Positions 1-12,141 of a DNA stretch of 64,000 nucleotides are shown here, in pieces. The first letter of the stretch is position 1. Every line of letters begins with the position of its first letter. Source of the stretch: Cunninghamia lanceolata (taxonomy: Eukaryota; Streptophyta; Pinopsida; Cupressales; Cupressaceae); NCBI GenBank assembly GCA_027924645.1, contig BSBN01001017.1:8334501-8398500 (forward strand). Reading direction: 5' to 3'. The notes beneath the pieces were generated by a model, which had not been told where the DNA came from, searched no databases, and worked only from the letters and a program-made list of their open reading frames with translations. Made by a program: the position numbers and the translations under genes.

Positions 1-476
1 AAATCATCTCAGACTTAACTCTAGAACTGCAGATCAAAATAATTCAATGCAGAGGAATGTAGAGCATAATACTTTCTCCCTGTCTTTGTCAAACATACAG
101 AAATAATTATTCACTCTGGTGAATATAACTCACTCAATTCTTCATACCAGAGGCTCAAACTCATAACATAGCATCTTTAGATGGACTTCTAAATAACTTC
201 TAATCTACAAACAAAGATATTCATCCTACAGGAAATGCGGAGCAATCTCTTAGACTGTTCTTCTATATGCAATACACTATTTCCACTACAACTCACTGTT
301 TCTATCGGAGAAGCTAATTTTCTAAATATCCTCAACATCAAGATTACTTACATGAGTAATTACAAAGCATCTTACTCATTACAAGAAAACAACAAGATAG
401 GAGAAAATTTGACACCAATGACAACACAAATATGTTGACATCAATGACAACACCGATTAGGCACATGCTTGCAACA
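1..476 (-). repeat. Inner part of copia 3' LTR
   Basis: Homologous to 5944-6386 with scattered substitutions, then to 11371-11412. On the minus strand the LTR begins TGTTGCAAGC at 476. The outer ~1 kb of the LTR lies outside the window. The uninterrupted junction around 436-440 (..gttgacatcaatg..) is the empty-site version of the insertion at 6387-11370. Confidence 0.9.
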
Positions 477-490
477 ATCTCCCGCTTTAT
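477..490 (-). other. Polypurine tract of the copia element
   Basis: The plus strand reads atctcccgcttt directly beside the LTR end at 476. On the minus strand this is a purine-rich run immediately upstream of the TGTTGC LTR start, which is where plus-strand priming occurs in LTR elements. A second pyrimidine run at 543-557 is further away and less likely. Confidence 0.65.
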
Positions 491-794
491 CATTGATGGC
501 AACATATGATGTGAAAAATTGTAAAGACCATCAAGACATGATTCTCCCCCTTTCTCTTTACACATCTATACTTTTTTTCTACTTCTAAGTTTTTCACATG
601 ATTTCTCTCCCCCTTTGACATCAATGGCAAAGGGCACATACTTGCACTATGCTGCTCTGATCAAATTTGAACTTCTATAACCAACTCTTTTGTCATCATT
701 CAGCTACTCCCCCTGAGAGGTAGCTCTTAGAACATCAATCCAAATCAAAGAATAAATCTTTGGGCACCACTGGACTGATGCATTCCTTTGCATC

Positions 795-1333
795 TTAGTT
801 TAGCGTTGGAGGGGTAATGACCCCTAATTTTTCCCTAAGATACTCAAAAGTATCCTTAGGCAGAGGCTTAGTGAAGATATCTGCAATTTGATCCTTTGTG
901 GGCACATATTCCAACTTAACTTAATTCTCTATCACCTTTTCTCTCAAAAAGTGATACCTTATAGATATATGCTTTGTTCTTGAGTGCATCACTGGATTCT
1001 TGGAAATATTTATGGCACTTGTATTGTCACACAAGATTGCAATTGGATATTCATAAACAACTCTTATATCCTTCAAAGTCTGCTTCATCCATAACACTTG
1101 AGTACAACAACATGCTACTACAAAGAGATTGAATCTTGTTTCTTGCTCAACAATGAAACCAATCTATTTCCCAAGAAGAAAGCACCTCCACTTGTACTTT
1201 TTTTGTCATCAACATCTCCTACTAAATCAACATCTGTATAAGCACTGAGAGTAAAATCATTATCCTTTGGATACCATAAGCCATGATCTGGAGTGCCTTT
1301 TAAATACATTACGATTCTCTTTAATGCCATCAC
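795..1333 (-). pseudogene. Copia RNaseH and C-terminal pol, decayed
   Basis: The minus-strand frame 1118-1333 encodes a typical copia RNaseH segment with 'YLKGTPDHGLWY', 'AYTDVDLVGD' (the usual YxDADWAGD motif, altered) and 'KKSTSGGAFFLG'. Downstream, in other frames, are recognisable pieces of the 'STAEAEY...LWMKQTL' and 'CDNTSAI..KNPVMHSRTKHI' blocks and a final block reading DIFTKPLP...LREKLGVI. That last frame ends at a stop at 795-797, taken here as the original pol stop. Several frame changes are needed to read across the region, so it cannot make a functional enzyme. Confidence 0.85.
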
Positions 1334-1652
1334 ATGTGATTATCTTGATCAACTTGAAATCTTACAACAAGACAAACTGCATGCATAATATCAGGTCTGG
1401 TTTGAGTTAGAGTAATCCTCCAATCATGGATCTGTACTTTTTCTAATCAGTCTTGAGCAATTCATCAGTTTTGCTCAATTTGTAGCCAATCACCATGGGA
1501 GTACATACGAGTTTAGAGTCTTCCATCCCAAACTTATTTAACAACTATTTCACATACTTAGACTGAGATATGAAGATTCCTTTATCTAATTGATTGATTT
1601 GTAGACCTAGAAAGAAATTCATCTCACCAAACATAGACATCTCAAACTCTTT

Positions 1653-2566
1653 CTACATTTCACCAGCAAATTTCATACACATACCTTTATTTCCACCAAA
1701 GATGATATCGTCAACAAAGACTTCAACAATCAGAATTTGATCATCATTAATCTTGAAATAAAGATTACTGTCAGTAGTGCCTTTAATGAATCCTAACTGT
1801 AATAAGTACTTATCTAACCTTGCATACCAGGCCCTAGGAGCTTGCTTGAGTCCATACAATGATTTCTTCAACCTGCATACCATATCACCTTGATTTGATA
1901 GTTGGAATCCTTTCAGTTGCTCAATGTAGACTTCCTCTTCTAACTCCCCTTTCAGGAATGCAGACTTCACATCCATCTAATACACTTTGAAATCTTTGTG
2001 AGTTGGAAATGCCAGAAACATTTTGATTGCTTCAATCCAAGCTACTGGGGCAAAAGTCTCTTCAAAATCTATCCCTTCAATTTGAGAATATCCTTTGCAC
2101 ACAAGCCTTGCTTTATTCCTTACAACTTCTCCATTTTCATTCAGCTTATTCCTAAAGACCCATTTGACCTTCCAATGATATTTTTGCTAGTAGTTCTAGG
2201 AACTAATTCCTAAGTTTCATTCTTCTCTATTTGCATTAGTTCTTCTTCCATTGCCTTAGCCCAATTTTCATTATTACAGGCCTCATTCACAGTTTTTGGT
2301 TCAACTGTAGAGAACAGACAGTAATTCACTTGTTCTTCTGCATCTCTTTTCCTTGTTAGTACTCCTTTATCTTTTTCTCCAATAATTTGATCTTTAGAGT
2401 AATTAATTCTTACATACCTGGGAGTCTTAGCAATTTCTAGAGCCTTTTCTTCTTCACTTTGATTGTCCTCTTGTTCAACTTTTTCTTCATGAGTTATATC
2501 AGCAAGTTCATCTGACTCATAGCCACTCTGAACTGATGTTTTTCCTTTGTCTTCATCTGCTTTCAC
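1653..2566 (-). pseudogene. Copia reverse transcriptase and INT-RT linker, decayed
   Basis: The 107-residue minus-strand frame 1653-1976 holds the RT core. It starts [20 protein letters not shown] (first catalytic Asp in MDVKSAFL), continues with [11 protein letters not shown], and has FVDD at the YVDD box, so the catalytic Asp pair is kept with Tyr replaced by Phe. The frame 2210-2566 is a charged Glu/Lys-rich linker ending in a block like 'EACNNENWAKAMEEELMQIEKNET', the conserved start of copia RT domains. A stop and frame changes separate the two parts. Copia RT copies element RNA into cDNA in virus-like particles; this copy is broken. Confidence 0.9.
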
Positions 2567-2589
2567 ATTTCAACTCTCCACAATCTTTT

Positions 2590-3399
2590 TCAACCTTTTA
2601 TTGTAGCACGGTAGGCCTTACTCATGGTAGAGTATTCAGGGAAGACTCCTTCATCACATCTTGCATCAAATTTCCCTAGGTCTTCATCTCTTCTGATGTA
2701 GCATTTGCTTCCAAAGACTTTGAAGTATCTTACTTTTGGAATTCTTCCATACCACAATTCATAGGGGGTTTTAGTGCCATTACCTTTCACTTGAACTCTG
2801 TTTTGAATGTAGACAGCAGTATGTATAGCTTCTTTCTAGAAGACTTCCAGCATGCCTCCTTCCTTCATCATTGTTCTGGCAGCTTCTTGAACTATCATGT
2901 TCTTCCTTTCCACAATTCCATTTTGCTGAGGAGTTCTAGGTGCAGACAACTATCTTTTTATTCTTTTCTCTTCACAGAAAGTGTTGAATTCATTTGATGT
3001 GAACTCACCTCCTCTATTAGACCTCAAGCATTTAATTTTCAATTCTATTTCATTTTCAACCATTGCTTTGAAGGATTTGAACTTCTCTAGGGCTTCTGAT
3101 TTGTTTCTTAGAAAAGTAACCCAAGTCATTCTAGAATAATCATCAATAAGCAACATGAAGTACCTGTCACCTTGCAAACTTCTTATCCTTGTAGGACCAC
3201 ATAGACCTATATGAACTAGATCTAGCAAACTGGCAGAAAATTGCTCTTTACTCTTAAAACTTGCTCTGGTCTGCTTCCCCAATTGACATTCCTTGCAAAT
3301 AGTATTGGAGGGTTTCACAAGTTTTGGTAGATCTCTTACAGTCTAACTTGAACTTACCTTTACTAGATTATCAAAATTTATATGACAAAACCTTCTATG
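2590..3399 (-). pseudogene. Copia integrase, decayed
   Basis: The frame is the same as the upstream gag-protease frame. It reads through a TGA at 3400-3402 (in a Trp position) and another stop near 3330. An HHCC zinc-binding module is seen (HRRFCH ... CKECQLGK), followed by an RNaseH-fold core. In that core, DLVHIGLCGP (residues ~30-40 of the 2950-3318 segment) and LIDDYSRMTWV carry the catalytic Asp positions. The block SNRGGEFTSNEF follows, then PRTPQQNGIVERKN in a decayed stretch with the catalytic Glu. The segment 2590-2790 (TPYELWYGRIPKVRYFKVFGSKCY) is the conserved C-terminal part of copia integrase. Stops make it non-functional. Confidence 0.9.
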
Positions 3400-4842
3400 T
3401 CACAACCAACTTTCATCTACTTGGGCTAATAAACAGTAATCATTAGTTCCTCTTAATTGATAGATGTTGCCTCTGGTCTTCTTACCAGTAGCAATCACAG
3501 TTTCAGAGCTTTCCATTATCTTGCATCCATTGTCTTTGAATCTTAGATCATAACCTTTGTTACACATCTGACCAACACTCAAAAGATTATGCTTCAAACC
3601 CTTCACATAGAGAACATTGTCAGTGTTATGCTTTCCATCAAATGAAATAGATCCTTTTCCACAAATCTCACCAATTGCATTGTCTCCAAACCTAACCAGT
3701 CCTCCATCATATTTTTCCAAACTTACAAACTTACTTTTGTCATTGGTCATGTGATGTGAACATCCACTATCAATAATCCATTCATCCTTGTCTTTCTCAA
3801 CCTGAACAGCCAAAGCACTTTCTTCCATTGGTTTTTCTTCCTTCACACAGCTTGCAAGATTAGTAGACATAGGCTCTTCTTTAATAGCAATAAACAGACA
3901 TTCATTTGCACTAGTACTAGCATCATTAGATTCATCATCAATCACACCTTCATCATCAAAATATCTAACATAGTAGCATTTCTTTGGAGCTCTAGGCTTG
4001 TTCTCAAATCTTTTTCTATTCCTTTCAATTCTTTTAGGACATTTGGAAGCATAATGACCTACTTTACCACATGAGAAACATTTGAAAGGTAATTTGCCTT
4101 TGAACTTACCAAAACCTCTTTGCAGTCTGTTGACAAAGTTGGCTTCAATTTCATCAAGCTCATCATTAGGTTCTACCTTGTACTTTTTGTCTCTAGAGAT
4201 CTTTTCTGAAGTACTGGCTTTGAAAGCAATTTCTACTTTTGGTAGAGCATCACCAAACTCTCTCATTTCAAAAGCAGTAATCTTACCAAGTAGTTGATCC
4301 TTATTAATCTTTTTCACAATCATTATTTCTCCAATTGTAGCTACCTTGTGAGTATATGATTTAGGTAATGGCCTAAGAATTTTCATCACAACTTCAGTTT
4401 CATCAACAGTTCCTCCCATACCTTTGATTCTAGTAACAAGTTCATCAACCTTCTGCATGAAGGATGTTATGTTTTCATCTTCTCCCATTTTAAGATCTTC
4501 ATATTTGACTTTTAGTCCCTGCAATTTGGCACTCTTTACAGAATCATCTCCTTCATACAAATTACTTAGCTTATCCCAGGCTTCTTTAGCATACTCATAA
4601 TCCATGACCTTTATTAAATCAGAGTCAGTCAATGCACTCAACAGGGCATCTCTGACTTTTATATTTACCTCATATTCTTTGACTTCATCTTCAGTTGTTA
4701 GACCATTCTTCGGCATGGTATATTCAATTTGTGTCATTTGCCATACTTTATAACCAATACAACGAAGATGGATTTTCATGCAAATCTTCCAAGTTGCATA
4801 ATTCACCCCATTAAACTGCAGAGCCTTCTTCTTGTAAGACAT
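3400..4842 (-). CDS. Copia gag-protease open segment (480 residues)
   Basis: This is the longest open frame of the window. It starts at Met 4842, about 40 bases inside the primer site, as expected for gag. Residues 1-200 are a copia-type gag domain (FNGVNYATWKICMKIHL near residue 10; WDKLSNLYEGDD near 89). Residues 255-268 form a CCHC zinc knuckle (CFSCGKVGHYASKC). Residues 354-362 contain the protease active site WIIDSGCSHHM. The GAG-pre-integrase region begins near residue 440. The premature TGA replaces a Trp codon just before the integrase HHCC motif, so the polyprotein stops before INT. Gag and protease themselves could still be translated, though nothing shows expression. Confidence 0.9.
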   Translation of the reverse strand: MSYKKKALQFNGVNYATWKICMKIHLRCIGYKVWQMTQIEYTMPKNGLTTEDEVKEYEVNIKVRDALLSALTDSDLIKVMDYEYAKEAWDKLSNLYEGDDSVKSAKLQGLKVKYEDLKMGEDENITSFMQKVDELVTRIKGMGGTVDETEVVMKILRPLPKSYTHKVATIGEIMIVKKINKDQLLGKITAFEMREFGDALPKVEIAFKASTSEKISRDKKYKVEPNDELDEIEANFVNRLQRGFGKFKGKLPFKCFSCGKVGHYASKCPKRIERNRKRFENKPRAPKKCYYVRYFDDEGVIDDESNDASTSANECLFIAIKEEPMSTNLASCVKEEKPMEESALAVQVEKDKDEWIIDSGCSHHMTNDKSKFVSLEKYDGGLVRFGDNAIGEICGKGSISFDGKHNTDNVLYVKGLKHNLLSVGQMCNKGYDLRFKDNGCKIMESSETVIATGKKTRGNIYQLRGTNDYCLLAQVDESWL

Positions 4843-4885
4843 CCTGGATCTACCTCAAGCTGTTAAGCTTACTACCGAGGAACTT

Positions 4886-4898
4886 GGCTCCGATACCA
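4886..4898 (-). other. Primer-binding site, initiator Met-tRNA type
   Basis: The minus strand reads TGGTATCGGAGCC two bases inside the 5' LTR end (..CAACA at 4901). This matches the usual plant copia primer site TGGTATCAGAGC, complementary to the 3' end of initiator Met-tRNA, with one visible change. Confidence 0.9.
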
Positions 4899-4900
4899 AT

Positions 4901-6386
4901 TGTTGAAATGTACTGGACAACTAAGAGAGGGGGCGTGAATTAGTTGTCACAAAAATTTAGCTTCATATGAATATCAAACCATCAACAACTTAATTACTTA
5001 TAATCATATTTAACCATGAAAGCATGAAACCATAAACTTAATCACAATCACACATCCAACATAGTAGACACCAGATTTTTACGTGGAAAACCCTAAAAGG
5101 GAAAAACCACAGTGGGTGTTAGCCCTCAGAAATATATGAGTTATAACAATATCAAAAAATAGAGGCTCACTACCTATAGGGCTCACTGGCCAAATTGCTC
5201 ATTACAAAGAATAGCTCACTACCAAAGGGTGGCTCACTGCCAAGGGGTGGCTCACTACCAAAGTGGTGAACTGATTAAGTAGCATCTACTCCATGCTAGG
5301 ATTCAGTTCCATTGAAGCACAATATAACTTCTCTACTCTGCTCTTTCACACCTTCACACTTATCTCTTCATATTTGCATTCACCCCCACTTTTTGCAACT
5401 CTATTACATGCTTTTATATAATTCATCAACCTTGGAATGTACATCAAGGTCAGCATTACATTCATCAACCATTGGAACATCCTCCAAGGTCGGCATTACA
5501 AAACATACACAGAAATAGGTCTAGACCTATTACAAAATTTAGCTAAGGAATGATGTATAGAAGTATGATGAACATGTCACACCTTAGTTAGGACTCAAAT
5601 GTAATCTTCCATGCCATAACATGCTTCTACAATCTTCAATGTGTCCCCACACATAGTGAAATCAACCAAGTCAGCCAAGACTAGAGTTAACACTAGGTCT
5701 TCTAAGAACATTCTTCTTTCACAATCCAAGATTCTCTTTGTAGACCTATCCAAAGGTAGGAACACAATTAGGAGACATCCACAAGCACATTGTAATCACC
5801 AAGAACAATCGCACAATCTCTAACCACTCTGTCAAGAAGATTCTTCAAATTGGAGCACAGGAACAACACTGTTAGCGACTGTCATAAAGAAAGGATAGCC
5901 TACGAACCACCAAATCATGAACCATTAGAGTTGAAAGCACTTAACATCATCTCAGGATTAACTCTAGAACTACAAATGAAAATACTTCAATGTGGAGGAA
6001 TGCAGAGCATAATACTTTCTCCCTGTCTTTGCCAAACATACAAAAAAAATTATTTTCACTCTGGTGAACATAACTCACTCAATTCTTCATATCGAAGGCT
6101 CAAACTCAGAACATAGCATCTTCAGATGGACTTCTAAATAACTTCCAATCCATAGACAAAGATATTCATCCTACAGGAAATGCAGAGCAATCTCTTGGAT
6201 TATTCTTCTGTATGCAATACATTGTTTCCACTGCAACTCATTGTTTCTACCGGAGAAGCTAATTTTCTCAATATCCTCAACATCAAGATTACTTACATAA
6301 GTAAATACAAAGCATCTTACTCATTACAAGAAAAAAAATCATGATAGGAGCATAGTTGACGCTAATGACAACACAGATATGTTGAC
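4901..6386 (-). repeat. Copia 5' LTR, main segment (continues at 11371-11412)
   Basis: The plus strand starts tgttgaaatg at 4901 next to the primer site and ends gcaaca at 11412, after removing the 4984 bp insertion and its duplicated TTGAC. The reconstructed LTR is ~1.52 kb and ends TG...CA. Bases 5160-5270 contain short direct repeats of 'ggctcactaccaa'. Small open frames here (5312-6116) have no recognisable product and lie in LTR. Confidence 0.9.
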
Positions 6387-7175
6387 TGTAACGCCCCGCT
6401 AGGAAACCCCAAAGGACAACACAACTATGCTAAAAAAAATAGGACAATTTTTTTAAAGATAGAAATAACATAGTAATGTCAAACACATCAATACATATCA
6501 TTAAACTATCTTGTCCTCTAAGGTTCCATAGCTGCATTACTTACTAAACTATTAACAGGATCAAGAATTAACTAACATCAAAAGTTCAATTCTAATCTAT
6601 TGGATCACATGAATGAACACATACATTTCCATGTTATAACATTAGATAAGTGATCAACAAGATCATATAATTAGAACTACAAGTACATACAATTTCTTTA
6701 CAAGAGGGTACATTATTACATCATAACATTATAACTTTCCTGATTACATTGGAATACTTACAATATGATATAACTGATACACAAGGCTAGCATATGAGCA
6801 TAAATATCTATCTCCTCAATCTGGTACATAATCTAGAATCTGCATCACAAGATCCATCCTTCTCGCACATGAACAAAAGCAAGGGAAAACCAATGGAGAA
6901 AATAGCACAACCACCCGACCATGTGGAACCCTATGGTCCACCCCCCATGCTAGGAGATAACATAAGGTTCCACATCAACAACCAAACAAGAAGACAAAAG
7001 ACTAACAGGAGCAAGGACTACACATGACTCAAATACAACACTATTCACAAGCAACATAAACATCACTTCCACACTTAACAAAACCTCTAGAGGCATTCAC
7101 ACAACATAAGGAAAGAACATCAAAAGAGGGAATGCTAGACTGCAGCAGGGAAAGTGTCATCGCATGGCCTTGACA

Positions 7176-7490
7176 TGGGTTACCCTGACAGTCTCTCACT
7201 AGACGTCGGCCCCCATCTATGGTTACCTTGACAGTCTCTCACTAGACACTGGCCCCATAGGGTGACACATGCGGAACCAACATTCCTTTTGTGAGGACAA
7301 GGAAATTGATCTCGCCAACCATGGCCTTCTCATCTCATCCTTAGCCTGAACCAGCACTACAGGCATGAGTGAGGAGTTCAATTATCTTGATTAGTGTGAA
7401 ATCTCTCCAACCCTCTAATTTATTATTAATTTATCACTGGATTAATAACTTCCAATGGGTTACCCTGACAACCGCTTTGGGCATCGACCC
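7176..7490. repeat. Short direct repeats inside the 5 kb insertion
   Basis: The phrase 'ggttaccctgacagtctctc' followed by 'actagac..cggcccc' occurs at ~7179 and, with one change (ccttgacag), at ~7221. A more diverged version (gggttaccctgacaaccgc ... cgacccc) lies at ~7457. This is a local tandem duplication in a non-coding element. Confidence 0.7.
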
Positions 7491-8559
7491 CACATTGAAA
7501 GCCACTCTCCTATCAACATCTAGAAAACCCTATCCATCAAGCAAGACGACAAGAAATCATATACATTGTAAGTCATTAACCTTATTGCAAGAGAATAATC
7601 AAAGGACCAACTCTTAATTCATTGTCCCAAAACTTCCAGTTGAAACAGTCACGACAACCATAAACAACATGTATCCAAAGCAAGGCATGGGTCATCTTGC
7701 TCCCGAAAACTCAATCATTTACGTAAACCAATACTGTAACTTATTACATGATCCACACAAAAATGAACCACAACTTTCAAGGACTCTACAATCTCATCAT
7801 GACATGACAACAACATGAGTTCCAGATATAACCACAAAAATAGGTATACTGAGCAAGGCATGGATCATCTTGCACAGTCATCATAACCACATGAATCCAT
7901 AAACAGAGGGAAGTCAACATCACATAAAACCAATACATATCCAACCATAAGAAAGATTACATAATCACACGACTACCCCTCCTGGCCTCTGGAAATAATT
8001 TCCCCATATGACACAAACAATTGACACCATTAGGACACAATGGTTTCACATCAAGAAAGGTATCTTACAGCTTTTGAAAGTAGCAACATAAAGAAGCAAC
8101 TATTTGCACATCATCCAAGGTTTAATCTTGAAGCCAACAATAATGGTCATTCTTTTAATTTGATAGACAAGTTTAAACAGACCATAACAATAGTCTTATT
8201 CCATCAACAAATCATCTACCCGAATTTCCAAACATTCAAAATATGTAATACACACCTTGGTTTGCTAAAGACTATCTTAGATCAATAATCTCTTTTACTT
8301 GAAAAGCCTTTCAAATTCTTTCTAAAACTCAAATCAACATGAAACTAGTTAATAAATACTTCATTTATTGTCAAGAAGTGATTTATACACCATCGAAGGA
8401 TAACCCAATTTGTGCAAGATTATGAATTTCATACTAAAAGAGGATTTTTTACATGCATAGGATTGATGGATGGGATTCCTAATGGTCTAAGAAAAGGTAC
8501 CTACTATATCCTAGGTCGTCATAGGCATAAGAGGCCAAGCTGATATTTCATTCCACAAT

Positions 8560-8870
8560 AATTCTACAAAATTTATTCTCAATCAAACTGTTAACTCTAT
8601 TAATTTCTTATAATTTCAATAGCTTCACTAATAATATAATCAAAGTATAATACACATTCACAATTAAATAAGTAAATCAAAAAACAAATAGAACTCAACA
8701 ACACAATTTCAACTCCATCCTATAAAATCATATATTTAATAGCAATGATAATAACAATGATCGTATTAACATTAATAACCATGCTAACAATATTATTAAT
8801 AATAATGAATAATGTTAATTTACTAAATGAGGTTGATAGTTATCATTACCATAAAATAATAACTGAGACA
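8560..8870. other. AT-rich low-complexity stretch
   Basis: The run is dominated by ataat/taataat words, including several taataataat repeats near 8745-8830. No motif or gene is seen. It could be a matrix-attachment-like segment, but nothing in the sequence proves this. Confidence 0.5.
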
Positions 8871-11412
8871 TTGATGCACTAATGCCTATCATAACTAAAT
8901 CTTTCCTTAACATCACAATATGCCCATATAATTGGGGAAAGGGGTTTTAGCCCATAGCAAAATTTCTACTCCAAATCTGATCCTAAATTAAGTGTGAGGG
9001 CTGCTACAAAGAAGGAAGGAAACTAATTTCATACAGTTTAAATGTGCATGAAGCACAAAATCAGGAATTCCAGTATCTACGCTGATTGGGGATCTTATTC
9101 CAACTTTTGGAAACTTTCTAATGGCGATTAGCGGTAACTGGCAACTGACTACAAGAAGTTTCATTCTAGGCTCAGAGATAAGAAAGGTCGTAATAGATTT
9201 AATAGGTTAGGAGGACCATGATAAGGTTCAAATAGGCACGCAGCCTGAATGACACACACAGAGGTCAATAATTAAAAAGAGACGATTGAAGGTGGTAGAT
9301 ATGATAGATACGATGCCAGAAGTAAAGATAGAGCTCTGCATGGATTCACTAAGATAATGGTAAGAAAGAGATTTATATTGGAGTGTGTACTACGACCCAG
9401 ACATATTGCGAATAGACAAATCCATCAATGGCGAAGTGCAATTTCCCTGGTCGACATGTATGCAAAAAGTGGAAGCACAGACAAAGCACATGGTCTGTTT
9501 GACAGAATGCACTAATTTCAGCTTAAGCACAATTGGATTCAATGGAAAGGCTACCATGCAATGATAGCTAAAGACACACAACAGAACAAAGGGAGCTACG
9601 GTTGAGAGCAATGTTAACAAATTTTACAGCAGGTCAATTAAATGTTTGAGCAACACAGCAATCTACATGATCTTAGTGATGGCAGTAGTTGCAACACAAC
9701 TTAAAATGCTAATATAACATAAATGCCTCTTTCTATGAAAATGATGGAGCTATAGAAGAATGAAGATGTTATCAATAAACCAGGAGAGATGTTTAAAGGA
9801 AGACCATCTACATACAAAGAAGTATGGTTTCCAAGAATCCATCAGCTAGATTCCCTGACCCTGGTCAGCTATATCATGCATGTGCCAGTATTGGTGCTTG
9901 GGAATAGAGGTATAATATGTATTAGATTGAAGGGAAACTCAAGAGATTGACATAAAGCTCTGGCGCTAATGGAAGGATCTAACATTGTACGAATCGCTGT
10001 ATGAAGAAAAAGATGCCCTCTAAGGTGAGAACCTCTTTTATATGCAGCTAGAACTATGGTAGTGATCACAAAATATTGCAGATAAGCATCGTGTGGAGGT
10101 GATCCAGAGGAAGTTAAATGCAAACAAAATCCCACAAAATATATACGAACATTGATGAATTAAAACTATTTGATCACCCGCAGAGCTTGAGCCTAGAAGA
10201 TAACAGTAAGACATTGAAATGACAAAAGACAATATGTTGAATCCAAATCATACTAATAACAATCTCCAGTAAGAGTAATATTACTTACCTTATGTAGTGG
10301 CACAAGAGAAAGTCAACAATCCTAGCCCAAACAAGAAGTTGTAACCCGGTGTACAAATAAGGTAATATAATCCAATTTGTTTCTAATGCTCATATTGCCT
10401 CCTAATCCTCGCTACTATGTAGCTACAACCTCGTGTCTCCATCCATAATCCCAGCCCAACATCCAACAAGAGACTAAGAGAGAGAGAAAGAAAAAAGAGA
10501 TCTCTGAAGAGATCCCCCCGCGCTGAACCAAAGAGAAATTTTTAAAATCACCCCCCCTCTGCCTCCAAAAAAAGCAAGTAATAAAATAACTTTAATGAAA
10601 AATAACTACCCCCTTGCTGCCCACGTCTACTCTCTCAAAAGAATTCATTTATTTATTTCCACAAAACTACCATATCTTACTAATTAAAGATTTCTAACCA
10701 AGACAACTCATAATGATGTTAATAAAATATTTACGTTAAAATTAGAATATTTTGACAACACACACACACACTGAGAAATTATTAACAAAACATTTATTAA
10801 ATTTGAAATTATTATTTATTTATTAAAAGAAAACCAATAACTCTTTTTAATTAAACAATTAACTGCATAGAAATAACCTAACAAGCTACAAACCAAGTGT
10901 AACCTGATGACAAATAGAATCGAACATCAAAGACTCACAACATGACCATACAGACAGGACACAAGACTGGAAAATCATCCTCTTTGAGGTTGATGAGAAG
11001 CTGAGGAAAAACCTTACATTATCTCTGTTCAAAAATCTCCATTGGTTAAGGCATGCTCAGACCTGTTAATTCAGGTGGAGTTGATGCCTGATACCTGTTC
11101 ACTCAAGCATCCCAAATTAGAGTACACATAATAGCCGAAGCACTAGGAAAGGAACTCTGACATTCGTATCTCATTCCCATATGTCCATACGTTTAATGGT
11201 ACGATGTCGTCCTTTCCACCTATCCTAACCACATACTACTGCATCATATGACTATATTATTAACATAACAATAAGCATTTTTACTTACCAAAGCTCATGT
11301 TCCCTCTTTATCTTTAGATTCCTTAGTCAGACCACCTGCACAACCAAGGTAAAAATGAAGGGGAACTACATTGACATCAATGACAACACCGATTAGACAC
11401 ATACTTGCAACA

Positions 11413-12141
11413 TGAGGTGTGTACTTAGAGATAAATTTAGAAGAGACTCATGAGCCTTAAGAAGCTCTCCATGTAGCCTATTAAGCTAAGTGATCTACAA
11501 TACTCCAAGATCTATCAAAAAAACATTATCGAAGAATGAACAAATGAGGCTACCCAATCCAAGACAACCCACCACAAGGTGGAGAAACTCATAGGACATT
11601 AATTGAAACCCTTGTCAATCTTATAGCCACCTTGGTCCTACATATTAGGATACTAGAAGTGTTGAACAAACCCAGCAAGATAATACTAAAGAAAGACCCA
11701 TAGTATAAGGAAATCCTTTCACCATTAGGGTTGAGTAAAACTAGGGAGAAACCCAAAAAACCTATCTAAAATTCTACTCACATAACATTGGAAATAACAT
11801 AGTTACACCTCTTTAACATGATAGTGGAGTCTACTCAACACAAAATTACTAAACTCCCCTAGCATATTAACCCATCAATGTGCAACCAACATACCTATTC
11901 ATGCCTAGATACCAAACAAACATTCAAATGTAAAATTCACAAATCCCACCTATGGGGATTGTGTTTGCAAGAATGATGTATGCTTCTCCAAACCCCTTTT
12001 TAGGGACTTACTTAGAGTACTTAAAAGAACCTCTAGATTACAACATCTGCAATGCTTTATTATCATGTGTCCCCTTTTGGATTTGTTGAAATTTAAAGGA
12101 GAGGGAGACCCAAATTCACACATTAAAGTGTACAAATAGTT
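11413..12141 (+). pseudogene. Upstream decayed gag region of the gypsy relic
   Basis: One frame gives phrases such as ETHRTLIETLVNLIATLVLHIRILE (~11590-11660), interrupted by stops and typical of the helical N-terminal half of plant gypsy gag. The match is by general character and position upstream of the clearer gag block, not by a strict motif. The first five bases (TGAGG) should be the right copy of the copia target duplication, but its partner lies outside the window. Confidence 0.4.

Larger units (their letters stand above)
6387..11370. mobile_element. 4984 bp TGTA...TACA insertion, probable solo LTR of a gypsy element
   Basis: It begins TGTAACGCCCCGCTAGG and ends GAACTACA, flanked by perfect 5 bp direct repeats TTGAC at 6382-6386 and 11371-11375. 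The homologous 3' LTR (around 436-441) carries the site once. The TGTAAC-CCCC start resembles plant Del/Tekay-type gypsy LTRs, which can be several kb long (family knowledge). I found no polyprotein motif, no internal copy of either end, no primer site and no polypurine tract. That fits a solo LTR left by recombination better than a full element. Orientation is inferred as plus from the TGTAAC start only. Other options are a coding-free non-autonomous element or an unusual TIR element. Confidence 0.75.
1..11412 (-). mobile_element. Ty1/copia LTR retrotransposon, decayed, 3' LTR cut by window edge
   Basis: Minus-strand element with every copia landmark in order. From right to left these are the 5' LTR (4901-6386 plus 11371-11412), primer-binding site, gag, protease, integrase, RT, RNaseH, polypurine tract and the inner end of the 3' LTR (1-476). 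Gag-PR-INT-RT-RH is the order that defines copia as opposed to gypsy. Window bases 1-476 match 5944-6386 plus 11371-11412, which identifies them as LTR copies. The coding region carries in-frame stops and frameshifts, so the copy is not autonomous. A 5 kb insertion splits the 5' LTR. The outer end of the 3' LTR lies left of base 1, so the target duplication cannot be checked here. Confidence 0.95.

Noticed and set aside
5312..6116. Small plus-strand frames in the copia 5' LTR
   Set aside because: No motif, opposite strand to the element's genes, and inside a defined LTR.
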